Counted from the first letter of the stretch, positions 34,641 to 44,901 are shown. The stretch: DNA of 64,000 nucleotides from CAVTWH01 sp963850915 (GCA_963850915.1 CAWKND010000004.1:1054001-1118000), one strand, 5' to 3'. Numbers and translations are program-made. The notes: generated by a model from the letters alone, not told the origin.

Positions 34641-35330
34641 TCAATGAGTTGGAACCGCGCCGGGTTGGTGACGCATCGACCTGGCCACCAGTGCGCCCAG
34701 TCCGCTGCCGATGAGCCCGAGCACCAGATTGATCATGAGGTGGGCGATGACCGCCGCGAGGATGTCCCCGACCAGGAAGGTGGGCATGTCGGAGGCGTGG
34801 CTGGTGGCGAACTGGTGCTGGTAGTCCTCGCGGGTGCCGAGTACGCCGAGGTTGGTGAGGGTCATGACGATGCCGAAGCAGAAAACCGCTATGCCGCTGA
34901 TCAGACCGGCAATCAGGCCGCAGCGCAGCGCTGCGGCCTGATCGCGGTAGCGCGCACCGGCCACGATCCCGGCGGAGACGGTGATCGCCACAGCGAGCAG
35001 GGCGAAGGCTCCGCCGACCGCAGACTCTGCCGCGCGGTCGAGCTTGGCAGGCCCGCCGGCCCATATCTCGACCGACCACGAAGCGGCGGCGGCCAGCCCG
35101 ATGAGCGCGCCGAGTGCGCGGCCGATGGCCGGGCGTCGCACCGCCCGACCGGCGAGGCTCAGATAGACGGCGAAGAGCAGGCCAACGGCGACGAGGTAGA
35201 CCGGAGCCCCCGGCTCGTGCAGAGTGCCAGGGTAGCGGAGTACGGAGAACACGAAGAGTCCGCCGACGGCGCCCATGCCGGCGAGCAACAACCATGCGGG
35301 CCACCGGGGTGGGATACCGGCAGCGATCAT
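34641..35330 (-). CDS. Multi-pass membrane protein, unknown
   Basis: From an ATG at 35330 the 229-residue product has six or so hydrophobic helices (AWLLLAGMGAVGGLFVFSVL, YLVAVGLLFAVYLSLAG, FALLAVAITVSAGIVAGA, LIAGLISGIAVFCFGIVMTL, and a last one near VGDILAAVIAHLMINLVLGL). The C-terminus is basic. The long upstream open frame is Arg-rich and was not used. No family is assigned. Confidence 0.75.
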   Translation of the reverse strand: MIAAGIPPRWPAWLLLAGMGAVGGLFVFSVLRYPGTLHEPGAPVYLVAVGLLFAVYLSLAGRAVRRPAIGRALGALIGLAAAASWSVEIWAGGPAKLDRAAESAVGGAFALLAVAITVSAGIVAGARYRDQAAALRCGLIAGLISGIAVFCFGIVMTLTNLGVLGTREDYQHQFATSHASDMPTFLVGDILAAVIAHLMINLVLGLIGSGLGALVARSMRHQPGAVPTH

Positions 35331-35556
35331 CGGGTGCCTCCGTCGATGTACTTGGGGCGTCGATCGCGCCCGGATCAGGTCCACCCCTTCCCCGGTACCC
35401 ACCATCCCACGTCCAGTGGCACTCCCGGAGACTTGATCAGATGCACGGACATGCCGCCGATCGAGTGTTGCGGCCCCCCACCGACCCACCGTTGCCGTCC
35501 GTACGCATTTCCAGGCGGTCCGGACGCGGGGCGGCCCTGCCTGCCATCCTGATCGG

Positions 35557-35868
35557 ATGCCGAAGCTCACGGAGGACGAATACAAGGCCACGATGGCCCT
35601 ACATCCGATCGCAGTCGACCCGGACGAGGAGCCTCCTTTCGACTTCTGGCCGTACTTCAGCGCGATTCCACCTGAGGACCTCGGCTGTCATGACTTCTCG
35701 TCCGGAGCGGTGCCCTACGCCTGGAGGATGCCTGACAGTGTCTACGAGCATGTCATCGTGAGATCCGAGACGGCCAACGTGTTTCTGGTACTCGTGCTGA
35801 ACGTGACCGGACGCTCCGTCGTGGGCCATCACCTACTCGACCTCAACCGGCTCTACGGCCTGGCCTGA
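35557..35868 (+). CDS. Small soluble protein, unknown
   Basis: The 103-residue product begins MPKLTEDEYKATMALHPIAV and ends LVLNVTGRSVVGHHLLDLNR LYGLA. It has no signal peptide or membrane helix. The composition is balanced and the frame is free of stops over its length. No homologous family is known to me. Confidence 0.6.
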   Translation: MPKLTEDEYKATMALHPIAVDPDEEPPFDFWPYFSAIPPEDLGCHDFSSGAVPYAWRMPDSVYEHVIVRSETANVFLVLVLNVTGRSVVGHHLLDLNRLYGLA

Positions 35869-36029
35869 GATCCGGAGCATACGAAGACGCGCCGAGCCGC
35901 TGCGAGATCGCGCCGCTTCAGCGATGCAAGTGCGCGGAGCCGCGATCTGCGCGGTGGTGCTGTCCGGGCCAGTCCGACGCGCGGTCCTCAGTTGACCGGT
36001 GAAGCGGGCCTACGGCAGGCTGGCTATCG

Positions 36030-39000
36030 ATGGGCGACACTCGGTGGAACATTCTCGGGCCGCTCAGTGTCGCGACCGGGCAGGGCATGGTTGAGTTTCC
36101 CGCGCCCAAGCAGCGGGTTGTGTTGGCGCTGCTGATCGCCGCGGCGAACACCACCGTCAGCGTCCACGCCCTGGTCGAGGAGATCTGGCAGGACATCCCG
36201 CCGCGGTCCGCGGTGGCCAATGTGCGTACCTATGTCGCAGACGTGCGCCGGCTGCTCGGCAGCTGTCGCGACCGGCTACAGACGGCCGCGGGCGGATATC
36301 GGCTGCTGGCCGACGAGGGCAGCATCGACGCGGTACGGTTCGCGGCGGCTGTCCAGGCCGGTGCGGGTGAGGCCCGTGCCGGGAATTGGAAGGGCGCAGC
36401 GTCCGCGTACCGGGACGCGCTCCGGCTGTGGCGCGGTGAGGCCCTGGACGGGGTGCCGGTAGGCCCGCGCCTCGGCCGCCACGTTCAACTGCTGCGAGTG
36501 CTGCGTTGTACCGCGACCGAGGGGTACGCCGAGGCATCCGTCGAGCTGGGCCGGGAGCACGAGGCGCTGGCTGTCCTCCGCACGCACCTGGTGGACAATC
36601 CGCTGCGGGAGACCGCGTGGTACTTGCTGGTGCGCGCACTGCATCGGGGCGGTGACAGTGCCGCCGCGTTGTCCGCCTTCGAACAGTGCCGTGCGGCCCT
36701 CGACGAGGAACTTGGCGTCGGGCCCGGTCCTGATCTGCAACGACTGCACCGGGAGATCGTCACCGGCCGCCCCTTTGCCGAGCCGCTACCCGAAGCGGCC
36801 GGCCAGTCGCCGGTCGCTGGCGCCACTGGGCGCTGGCTGGGCCCACGGCTGCGGCTGGACACGGTCATCGGCCGCACCCGGGAGCGTGCCGATCTGGCCG
36901 GCTGCCTGCGTGTGCGCCGCCTGGTGACGGTGGTGGGGCCGGCCGGCTGTGGCAAGACCACGCTCGGTCTGTGCGTCGCCCAGGACTGGCCGGGCGCGGT
37001 GACCGTCTTGATGCTCGACGACTTGGCCGCCGGCGCCGATCCATCGCGGGCGTTGGCCGGCCTGCTCGGCGTGCAGGGCCGGACGATGGACGCCGCGCAG
37101 CGCAACGCCGCCCGCGCGCTCCGTCGACCGCCCGGGCAACTGCTCGTACTGGACAACGCCGAACACGTGGTCGCCGGGGCCGGCGGCCTGGTCACCGCGC
37201 TGCTTGCGGCCTGTCCGGACCTCACGGTACTGGTGACCTCCCGGCGCCCGCTGGGTGTGTCCGAGGAGACCGTGTGGGCGCTGGGCGGCCTGCCGGTACC
37301 GGATGGCGACGAGTCGTCACCGGCGACCGAACTGTTCACCCAGCGGGCCAGGGAGGCACTCGCCTCCGTCGACCTGTCCGATACCGGTTCCGTGGCAGCC
37401 ATCGTGCGGGGACTGGACGGGCTGCCGTTGGCGGTGGAGTTGGCGGCGGCGCGGGTGCGTGCCTTCCCGGTACCGCAGCTGGCCTCTCGCCTCGCCGCCG
37501 GCCTGCAGATGCTCTCCGTGGCCGGTACCAGCAGTCCGGGTGGTTCGCCCCGCGGCGAGCGGCAGCGGACGCTTCGGGCCGCCATCGACTGGTCCTATCG
37601 GCTGCTGGATCCCCCGGAACAGGCGGCGCTGGCCGACCTGTCGGTGTTCCGTGGCGCGTTCACCCTGGACGCGGCGGCCGCCGTGGGAAAGCTGGACGAG
37701 CGGGCCGAGGTCGTACTGGCGGGGCTGGTCGACAGTTCCCTCGCGGTAGCCGACACCAGCGGTCCGGTGGCCCGGTTCCAGCTGTTGGAGACGATCCGCC
37801 AGTACGCGCAGGTCAGGCTCGACGACTCCGGCGCGCGGCACGCCGCTGCCGGGCGCCACCTGCGGTACTGGCTGGCCCGCGCGGCCGAGTTGAGCGGTAC
37901 GGCCGGTTTCGCCGATCGCGTCGCGCTGGCTCGGCAACTGCTGCCCGACCTGCCCGATGCCGAGGCGGCACTGCGGGGGGCCCAGGCCGCCGGCGCTTGG
38001 GCCGACTTCACCCGGCTGGCTGTCGGGTTGCAGGATTGCTGGAACGTCAACCCAGGGTATCCGGAGCGCGGGGTGCGCTGGCTGGCCCTGGCGGAGCAGG
38101 GGGCGCGGGACTGCCCGCTGGAGCTGCTGGCCGACGCCCGCATCTACCGGGGGCAGTTGCTGGCGAGTCTGGGTCGGCAGAGCGAGGCCGGGAAGGTACT
38201 GCGGTTGGCGGCCGCGGATGCGTCGGCCCTGACGCCGCAGCGGCGCACTGACCTGCTCTGTGTCCTTCTGCAGAACGAGATGAACCTGCTGGACCCGATG
38301 GTCCTGGGGCGCCGTGCGGCGCTTCTCGCGGCGGCGCAGGGATTGCCGGACGCGGACCTGCGGGCCATGTCACTGGACACCGTGATCGCGGCGTCCCTCG
38401 AGTGGGACGACCTCGACCTGGCCGCGGCACTGCTGGTCGAACACGGTGTGCTGGCCGAAACCGACTGCCGCTGGCTGTTGCCGCGGCACCACAGCCAGCA
38501 GGCGTTGTTGGCCGCCAAGCGAGGCGACTTCGGCCGGGCCAAGGCGGCCTTGGCGTTGGCGTCGGCCAACGGGGACGGTCAGCCGGCCGGCAGTGGTCCG
38601 CCCGCGTACAGCCTGGTGCGGGTCGGTGCCACCGTCCTGCTCGCCGCTGACGAGCCGGCGGCGGCCGCCGAGTACCTGCGAATTGCGCTCCGGCAACTGC
38701 GCGGCCGCCCGGATGCGGCCAACTGGGTGAGCCTGCTCGGCGTACCCCATGCGGAGGCGTTGCGCAGCATCGGGGCACACGCGCAGGCATGCCGGGTACT
38801 CGTCGACGGGCTCGCGGCAGCCCTGACAAACGGCCACCTTCGGGCGGGCCTGGACGGGATACTCGTGGCCGCCGCCCTTGCCAACGATGTCGGTGACGCT
38901 CCGGTCGCCGCCGAGTTGGCCGGCGCCTGGCGCACGCTGCTGGCGGCGCGCCGCCTACCGGTACCCACCGGATACCAGGCGGCTGCCGCACAGCTGCCCG

Positions 39001-39080
39001 ACGCGGCCGGCCCGTCCGTCGCATCCCTGCAGGAGATCCTGACGGCGGCCTTGAACTGGTGCCGTACCCGGCTCGTTTGA
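36030..39080 (+). CDS. AfsR/SARP-type regulator with BTAD and NB-ARC-like ATPase
   Basis: The 1016-residue protein has, in order, a winged-helix DNA-binding domain (WNILGPLSVATGQGMVEFPA, NVRTYVADVRRLLG) at about residues 5-90 and a BTAD helical domain (to about 240) ending ALDEELGVGPGPDLQRLHRE. An STAND-type ATPase follows, with Walker A VVGPAGCGKTTLGLCVA, Walker B GQLLVLDNAEHVV and the sensor VTSRRPLGVSE. The C-terminus is a TPR-like region. Such proteins activate secondary-metabolite or developmental genes. No biosynthetic cluster is adjacent; the next gene encodes an NlpC/P60 protein. Confidence 0.92.
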   Translation: MGDTRWNILGPLSVATGQGMVEFPAPKQRVVLALLIAAANTTVSVHALVEEIWQDIPPRSAVANVRTYVADVRRLLGSCRDRLQTAAGGYRLLADEGSIDAVRFAAAVQAGAGEARAGNWKGAASAYRDALRLWRGEALDGVPVGPRLGRHVQLLRVLRCTATEGYAEASVELGREHEALAVLRTHLVDNPLRETAWYLLVRALHRGGDSAAALSAFEQCRAALDEELGVGPGPDLQRLHREIVTGRPFAEPLPEAAGQSPVAGATGRWLGPRLRLDTVIGRTRERADLAGCLRVRRLVTVVGPAGCGKTTLGLCVAQDWPGAVTVLMLDDLAAGADPSRALAGLLGVQGRTMDAAQRNAARALRRPPGQLLVLDNAEHVVAGAGGLVTALLAACPDLTVLVTSRRPLGVSEETVWALGGLPVPDGDESSPATELFTQRAREALASVDLSDTGSVAAIVRGLDGLPLAVELAAARVRAFPVPQLASRLAAGLQMLSVAGTSSPGGSPRGERQRTLRAAIDWSYRLLDPPEQAALADLSVFRGAFTLDAAAAVGKLDERAEVVLAGLVDSSLAVADTSGPVARFQLLETIRQYAQVRLDDSGARHAAAGRHLRYWLARAAELSGTAGFADRVALARQLLPDLPDAEAALRGAQAAGAWADFTRLAVGLQDCWNVNPGYPERGVRWLALAEQGARDCPLELLADARIYRGQLLASLGRQSEAGKVLRLAAADASALTPQRRTDLLCVLLQNEMNLLDPMVLGRRAALLAAAQGLPDADLRAMSLDTVIAASLEWDDLDLAAALLVEHGVLAETDCRWLLPRHHSQQALLAAKRGDFGRAKAALALASANGDGQPAGSGPPAYSLVRVGATVLLAADEPAAAAEYLRIALRQLRGRPDAANWVSLLGVPHAEALRSIGAHAQACRVLVDGLAAALTNGHLRAGLDGILVAAALANDVGDAPVAAELAGAWRTLLAARRLPVPTGYQAAAAQLPDAAGPSVASLQEILTAALNWCRTRLV

Positions 39081-39246
39081 CGCCCGCGACGGCCCAGCTC
39101 CGCCGCCGTCGGCCGCTGACAGTGGACATCGACGACCGGCGCTGAACCGACCAGTACCGGCAACTGTATGTCCGCTCTATGTCAGCTGCTTAGCGTGGCC
39201 CGGCGCACACCATCCGTGCGCAGCCGCATCCGCTGAGGAGTGGGAG

Positions 39247-40905
39247 ATGCTGAAACGAACCAGGGCCCTGGCGCTGTCTGTCGCGCTGGGGGTGGCCGTT
39301 CCGCTGGGCGTCGCGGTACTGGCCCTACCCGCCAGCGCCGCTACGAACTTCCCGGCCACCGCAGACCTCAACGGCCGGGACGGGCCGGCGCTGGAGGCCA
39401 ACACGGTGCGGGTCAACATGTACCTGGCCGGCCACAACGTTCCGGTGGTCTGCCAGGCGTACGGGGAAACCGCCTACGGGTCCCGCATCTGGGACAAGAC
39501 CGCCGACAACGTGTGGGTACCCGACGCCTACGTCAAAACCGGCTCCGTCGGGTACGCGCCGGGGGTCGCCCGCTGCTCGGACACCGCCGGCGACGTCCAC
39601 CACTTCCCGGCCACCGCAGACCTCAACGGTCGCAACGCGCCTACCCTGAGCGCCGCGACGGTCAAGGTGAACGCCTACCGCAGCGGCGAGCAGGTCCCGG
39701 TCGTCTGCCAGGCCACCGGCGGGTCGGCCTACGGGAGCACGGTCTGGGACAAGACCCAGGACGGCCTGTGGGTCGCCGACGCCTACATCAAGACCGGCTT
39801 CACCGGCTTCGCCACGGGCGTACCTCGCTGTACGGTGACGACCCCGCCCACGCAGTACGTCTACCTGGCCGAGACCGACCTCAACGGCCGCAGCATCACC
39901 GACGTCAACGCCCCGGCCGTCAAGGTCTACCCGGGGGGCAGCAGCGTCCACATCACCTGTCAGGCCATCGGCGGCAACGCCTACGGCTCCACGATCTGGG
40001 ACAAGACCAGCGACGGACTGTGGGTCACCGACCACTACCTCAAGACCGGCTTCGACAGCTTCGTCCCCGGCCTACCCCGGTGCGCGGACAACACCAGCGG
40101 CAGCGGCGGCGGGTATCCGGCGACGACCGACCTCAACGGCCGCAACAGCAAGAAGATCTCGGCTTCTACGGTGAAGACGTACCCGTCCGGTTCGACAATC
40201 CACATCACCTGCCAGGCCTACGGCGAGTACGCCTACGGCAGCTACATCTGGGACAAGACCAGCGACGGCGTCTGGGTCACCGACTTCTACGTGAAGACCG
40301 GTACCGCCGGCTTCGTCTCCAACATGCCGCGCTGTGACTCCGACAGCCCGTCCGGCGGCCCGAACTCCGGCGGTGGCTCGGGCGGCAGCAGCTCCGGCGG
40401 CGGCGGGACCTGCGACACCGCCGGGCACGGCGGCGGGAACACCGGCCCGCAGGGCTCCACCACCGACTCGGTAGCCACCCGCATCGCAAGCGTCATCGCG
40501 CTGGCCAAGGCCGAGACCAAGAAGGGGCTGCCCTACTCCTGGGGCGCGGGCGGCAAGGGCGGCCCCACCTGCGGTGTCGCTGCGCTCAGCCCCAGCGGCT
40601 ACAACGACTACAACGTGTACGGCTTCGACTGCTCCGGCTTCACCCAGTACATCTTCTGGGCCGGGGGCGGCGTGAGCATCGGCGACAACTCGAGTACCCA
40701 GTCCAAGCAGGGCACACAGGTCCCCTACAGCCAGGTACAGCCCGGGGACCTGATCTTTTGGGGATCGCCTGGCTCCACCGACCACGTCGCCCTCTACATC
40801 GGTGGCAACCAGATCATTGAGGCCGCGCCACCGCGCAACGCCAACAGCGTTCACGTGACCACCGTGTATGGAACGCACTCCTTCGCCATCCGCATGATCA
40901 AGTGA
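39247..40905 (+). CDS. Secreted NlpC/P60 peptidase with four SH3-like repeats
   Basis: The RBS GAGGAG precedes the ATG. The 552-residue protein has a signal peptide (ending PASAAT) and four repeats of about 80 residues (near residues 32, 118, 206 and 295). Each contains DLNGR, VVCQA or ITCQA, YGS-x-x-WDKT, a VTD/VAD-x-Y-x-KTG segment and a second Cys. A Gly/Ser linker leads to the catalytic domain: YGFDCSGFTQYIFWAGGG (Cys nucleophile), QPGDLIFWGSPGSTDHVALY (His). NlpC/P60 enzymes cut peptidoglycan peptides. The repeats probably bind cell wall. Confidence 0.9.
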   Translation: MLKRTRALALSVALGVAVPLGVAVLALPASAATNFPATADLNGRDGPALEANTVRVNMYLAGHNVPVVCQAYGETAYGSRIWDKTADNVWVPDAYVKTGSVGYAPGVARCSDTAGDVHHFPATADLNGRNAPTLSAATVKVNAYRSGEQVPVVCQATGGSAYGSTVWDKTQDGLWVADAYIKTGFTGFATGVPRCTVTTPPTQYVYLAETDLNGRSITDVNAPAVKVYPGGSSVHITCQAIGGNAYGSTIWDKTSDGLWVTDHYLKTGFDSFVPGLPRCADNTSGSGGGYPATTDLNGRNSKKISASTVKTYPSGSTIHITCQAYGEYAYGSYIWDKTSDGVWVTDFYVKTGTAGFVSNMPRCDSDSPSGGPNSGGGSGGSSSGGGGTCDTAGHGGGNTGPQGSTTDSVATRIASVIALAKAETKKGLPYSWGAGGKGGPTCGVAALSPSGYNDYNVYGFDCSGFTQYIFWAGGGVSIGDNSSTQSKQGTQVPYSQVQPGDLIFWGSPGSTDHVALYIGGNQIIEAAPPRNANSVHVTTVYGTHSFAIRMIK

Positions 40906-40997
40906 GCGGTCCACCCGGCGCGGTCGACGTCGCGGCCTCACCTCAGCAAAGCACCAGTACCGACGCTCGCGTTGATCCTCTCCTGGAAGGAGAAACT

Positions 40998-41507
40998 GTG
41001 AACGGGACCAAGCTGTCCAGCGGAGCCCGCCGCACCATGCCGGGCCGCCGATGGGTGCGGCGCGGCCTGCTCGCCCTGGCGCTGACCGTAGTCGCCGCCC
41101 CGGTAGCAACGCTCGCCACCTCCTCGGCCGTGTTCGCCTCCGCGTCGTGCGGGGCGGGCTATAGCAGCCCGCAGACCTACATCGTGTACTCGACCGACAC
41201 CGCGCACGTCCGCGGTGGGTACGCCGTCGTCTACTACAACGCGGCGAAACAGAACAACTGCGCGATCCTCTACAACGACCACCCTGGTACGCAGCTGACA
41301 TCCGGCATCGCAGTGACGATCAAGAACACCGTCACCGGCCAACAATCCGATGACGGCTGGAAGGACGGCGAGAACTACAGCTACTACGCAGGGCCGGTGA
41401 CAGTCCACGCGCCACACCAGTGCATCGAGGTGTACGGCATCATCTGGCGTGGACAAGACGGTGTCCGCGACTACTACCTGGACACTGGCAAGATCCGCTG
41501 CTCGTGA
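40998..41507 (+). CDS. Small secreted protein, unknown
   Basis: The GTG at 40998 follows AAGGAGAAACT. The 169-residue product has a basic N-terminus, a hydrophobic segment (GLLALALTVVAAPVATLATS) and a signal cleavage after VFASA. The mature part has four Cys (SCGAGY, NNCAILY, HQCIEVYG, KIRCS) and many Tyr and Asn, suggesting a disulphide-bonded extracellular domain. It starts 92 bp after the NlpC/P60 gene and may be co-expressed. Confidence 0.75.
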   Translation: MNGTKLSSGARRTMPGRRWVRRGLLALALTVVAAPVATLATSSAVFASASCGAGYSSPQTYIVYSTDTAHVRGGYAVVYYNAAKQNNCAILYNDHPGTQLTSGIAVTIKNTVTGQQSDDGWKDGENYSYYAGPVTVHAPHQCIEVYGIIWRGQDGVRDYYLDTGKIRCS

Positions 41508-42631
41508 CGACAGCGGGTGGGTGCCGCATCGGTGGTGCGGCACCCACCCGCCAAGTGCGGGCCCGGTGCTCAGGTCCGCACAGCAACCGCAGCAGCATCG
41601 AGTCAGACGCCGCCGGGTTCACCGCCAATCCGCGCAACGACGCCAGGTCACCGATCCCGTAGCCCATCCGCTGATTCTGCCAACCGCCGACGACGCGGAC
41701 GTGCCCCACCGACGTAACGGATCGGCATTCCGGCCCGATCTCGTATCGGACGGCACCTTCCTACGAGTCAAAGGGCGGCGCGGGAGCCAGTTCCGTGCTC
41801 ATGTGCCCGCACGGATCGCCCTCACGAGACGTTGCGACGAGGCGACCCGATGGGGAAGTCGAATCTCGACAACTCCGCGACGATGTACCGAGCCAGGTAC
41901 TCGAGTGCGAGTGCGGTCGGACGACTCGCGGGTGCCACTCGGCTCGTCGACGTTCAGCTTCAACCGGGTACGCGATCGTTGCCGTGCACGGTCTTCGACC
42001 CGCAGTGCCGATACGTCGGGCCTTGGTGCAGAGTTCGTCCGTCGAGGGCTACCTATCATGAGCGCCGGCCCCTGTTCGGCGGCGAGCGGGACAGGCGTCC
42101 GGGTCGTCGCTGATGAATTGTCTGCAGATCTGTTATCGGGGTTCACGTCGGTGAGTCGGCCGTCGTAACTCCTTTTCCTGGGCTTTCCCGGTGTCGCATC
42201 CAACCGTGCGCCGTTCCCTGATCACCGGTCCGCCTGATGACCCGTCTGACGTGGACATACGCGGCGTCACGTCGCGGATGGGGCGGCACGCGCAATACTT
42301 CTCTCATCGAGACTTGTGAACTCGGAAACGATCTGGCAATCTCCTTAAACGTCGATGTTGTGGTCGTATCCCTTATGCGTCCGCCATTCTTGCGCCGACC
42401 TGCGGGCCCTAGTCGTCTCGTGTCCGGTCGGTGAGTGGCGTCCGGGTTAGGGACACGAGCACCGGACTGCGGAGATGGCAAGTGGTGAAGTCTCCGCCAG
42501 AGACCTCGGAGGTATTGGTCTCCGCCTCACCATGACGACGGGTGCCAACCGCGCTCCCGCATGTCCGGTTGTTGTGCTGCGCGCCGTCCGTCCATGACCA
42601 GTTCCGCCCTGACCGGGGGCGGGAAAGCGGA
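41508..42631. other. 1.1-kb gene-poor stretch with a leucine-rich-variant scrap
   Basis: The minus strand at 41581-41667 reads MGYGIGDLASLRGLAVNPAA then SDSMLLRLL, like the first repeat of actinobacterial LRV-type proteins (SLRGLAVNPAAPxxVLLRL). The frame then decays. The rest has only short Arg-rich frames on both strands with no RBS and no recognisable protein piece. It looks like an old pseudogene region. Confidence 0.4.
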
Positions 42632-42645
42632 TGTTAACGCTAACA
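42632..42645. promoter_or_regulatory. LacI-type operator before the lectin-GH43 gene
   Basis: TGTTAACGCTAACA has TGTTA/TAACA arms and a CG centre. With flanks it matches the site at 11988-12001 (ATGTTAxCGxTAACACTT in both). It lies 107 bp before the start codon, close to the probable promoter. Confidence 0.7.
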
Positions 42646-42751
42646 CTTAGAGTTCGACCCGCCTCCCAGGAGTCGGCCCCCTCGGATCCGGGTCATAGAT
42701 GCCCGCGGGTCCCCGTCCTTCGCGGTCGATTGCCGCGGCGAGAGGAGAAGC

Positions 42752-44857
42752 ATGGTCCAGATCGGGAGAGCCGGGCGGCTGAGGCTGTCCGGTTGGCGGG
42801 CATGGCTGGCGGTGGCGGTCGGAGTCGTTCTGGCCGCCGGCACCGTGGTGGCGGTCAGTACCACCGGTGCGTCGGCGGCGACGGTGGACACCAGCGCGTG
42901 GTACACGATCGTGAACCGGAACAGCGGCAAGGTGATCGACATCTGCGGTGCGTCCACGGCGGATGGCGCATGCGTCCAGCAGTACACGTCGTCGGGTGGT
43001 ACCAACCAGCAGTTCCAGTTTGTCGACTCCGGTGGCGGCTACTACCGGATCAAGGCCCGGCACTCGGGCAAGATGCTGGACGACTACAGCTTCTCCACGG
43101 CCAACGGCGCCGCGGTGAAGCAGTGGACCGACAACAACGGTGTCAACCAGCAGTGGTCGATCGCCGACTCCGGCAGCGGCTACGTGCGGTTCATCAATCG
43201 CAACAGCGGCAAGGCACTCGAGGTACAGAACGCCTCCACCGCGGACGGTGGCGTGATCGACCAGTACACCGACAACAACGCCACCAACCAGCAGTGGCAG
43301 CTCGTACCTGTCGCCACCACCACGCCCACACCCAGCGCCACCAAGTCGGCGCCGTCGACCACGTTCAGTAATCCGGTGCTGTGGGAGGACCTCGCGGACG
43401 CGGACGTGTTCCGGGTGGGCAACGCGTACTACTACACGGCCTCCACCATGCACTACTCGCCGGGCGCGCCGATCCTGCGCTCGTACGACCTGGTGCACTG
43501 GGAGTTCGTCGGGCATGCAGTACCCAGCCTCGCCTTCGGCTCGTCCGCCTACGACCTCAACGGTGGCCGGGCCTACGTCAAGGGGATCTGGGCGTCGGCA
43601 ATGAACTACCGGGCGGCCAACTCCACCTATTACTGGTTGGGCTGCATCGAGTTCAACCGCACCTATGTGTACACCGCTTCGGCGGTGGACGGGGCCTGGG
43701 CGCAGCGGTCGCAGATCAACAACTGCTACTACGACGCCGGTCTGCTCATCGATACGGACAACACGATGTACGTGGCGTACGGCAACACCACGCTGAGCGT
43801 GGCGCAGTTGTCGGCCGACGGGCTGTCTGAGGTCAAGCACCAGGTGGTCTTCAACACGCCGTCGAGCGTGGGGACGCTGGAGGGGTCACGCTTCTACAAG
43901 CGAGGCAACTACTACTACATCTGGACCACGAAGCCGGCCAACGGTCAGTACGTGCTGCGGGCCACGAGCCCGTGGGGGCCGTACACGATGCAGCAGGTGC
44001 TGCTGAACCTGCCGGGCCCGATCTCCGGTGGCGGTGTACCGCACCAGGGTGGCCTGGTGCAGACCGCCAACGGTGACTGGTACTACATGGCGTTCCAGGA
44101 CGCCTACCCGGGCGGTCGGGTACCGGTGCTGGCGCCGATCACCTGGACCGCGGACGGCTGGCCGCAACTGCAGACCGTCAATGGCGGCTGGGGTGCCAGC
44201 TACCCGTCGCCGAACGTGGGGTCGTCGGTCCCGTCGGTGAAGTCGCCGACAGGTACCGACACGTTCAGCACGACCGCGCTGGGTCCGGAGTGGGAGTGGA
44301 ACCACAACCCGGACAACACCAAGTGGAGCTCCGGCAGTGGTCTCACCCTGAACACCGCGACCGTCACCAACGACCTGTACTCGGCGCGGAACACGTTGAC
44401 ACACCGGATTCTCGGGCCGACATCGACAGCCACCATCCAGCTGGACTACTCGGGGATGCACGACGGTGACCGGGCCGGACTGGCGATGCTGCGCAACTCG
44501 TCCGCCTGGATCGGCATCAAACGCGACTCGGGTACCACCCGGCTGGTGTTCCAGAACAACATCACCATGGACTCGAACTGGAACACCACGAACACCGGTT
44601 CGGAGTCGGCCAGCATGAACGTGTCGGGCGGCAAGATCTGGCTGCGGGTCAACGCGGACATCCATCCGGGTACCGGCAAGCTCGCCAAGTTCTCCTACAG
44701 CACCGACGGCGTGAACTTCACCTCGTTCGGGCCCTCGTTCGCGATGGACAACTCCTGGCAGTTCTTCATGGGGTACCGGTACGGCATCTTCAACTACGCA
44801 ACAACCGCCCTCGGCGGCTCCGTGAAGGTGAACAGCTTCACCCTCGGCACTCCCTGA
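42752..44857 (+). CDS. Secreted GH43 glycosidase with N-terminal ricin-type lectin module
   Basis: The RBS GAGGAG precedes the ATG. The 701-residue protein has a signal peptide, then a beta-trefoil of three repeats (residues about 48-185: YTIVNRNSGKVIDICGASTA, GTNQQFQF, GVNQQWSI, ATNQQWQL). A Thr/Ser linker leads to a five-bladed GH43 domain starting FSNPVLWEDLADADVFRVGN (catalytic-base Asp in the DADVFR motif) and including TLEGSRFYKRGNYYYIWTTK. A C-terminal concanavalin-like domain (about 515-701) is of the beta-xylosidase C2 type. It probably cleaves xylo- or arabino-oligosaccharides and may share control with the ABC sugar importer. Confidence 0.92.
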   Translation: MVQIGRAGRLRLSGWRAWLAVAVGVVLAAGTVVAVSTTGASAATVDTSAWYTIVNRNSGKVIDICGASTADGACVQQYTSSGGTNQQFQFVDSGGGYYRIKARHSGKMLDDYSFSTANGAAVKQWTDNNGVNQQWSIADSGSGYVRFINRNSGKALEVQNASTADGGVIDQYTDNNATNQQWQLVPVATTTPTPSATKSAPSTTFSNPVLWEDLADADVFRVGNAYYYTASTMHYSPGAPILRSYDLVHWEFVGHAVPSLAFGSSAYDLNGGRAYVKGIWASAMNYRAANSTYYWLGCIEFNRTYVYTASAVDGAWAQRSQINNCYYDAGLLIDTDNTMYVAYGNTTLSVAQLSADGLSEVKHQVVFNTPSSVGTLEGSRFYKRGNYYYIWTTKPANGQYVLRATSPWGPYTMQQVLLNLPGPISGGGVPHQGGLVQTANGDWYYMAFQDAYPGGRVPVLAPITWTADGWPQLQTVNGGWGASYPSPNVGSSVPSVKSPTGTDTFSTTALGPEWEWNHNPDNTKWSSGSGLTLNTATVTNDLYSARNTLTHRILGPTSTATIQLDYSGMHDGDRAGLAMLRNSSAWIGIKRDSGTTRLVFQNNITMDSNWNTTNTGSESASMNVSGGKIWLRVNADIHPGTGKLAKFSYSTDGVNFTSFGPSFAMDNSWQFFMGYRYGIFNYATTALGGSVKVNSFTLGTP

Positions 44858-44865
44858 CGGGTACC

Positions 44866-44901
44866 GGTGGTACCGGCGGACCGCACACCGCCGGTACCAC
44901 C
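44866..44901 (+). terminator. Hairpin after the lectin-GH43 gene
   Basis: GGTGGTACCGGCGG (44866-44879) pairs perfectly with 44888-44901 across eight bases, 9 bp beyond the stop. There is no T tract. Confidence 0.65.
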
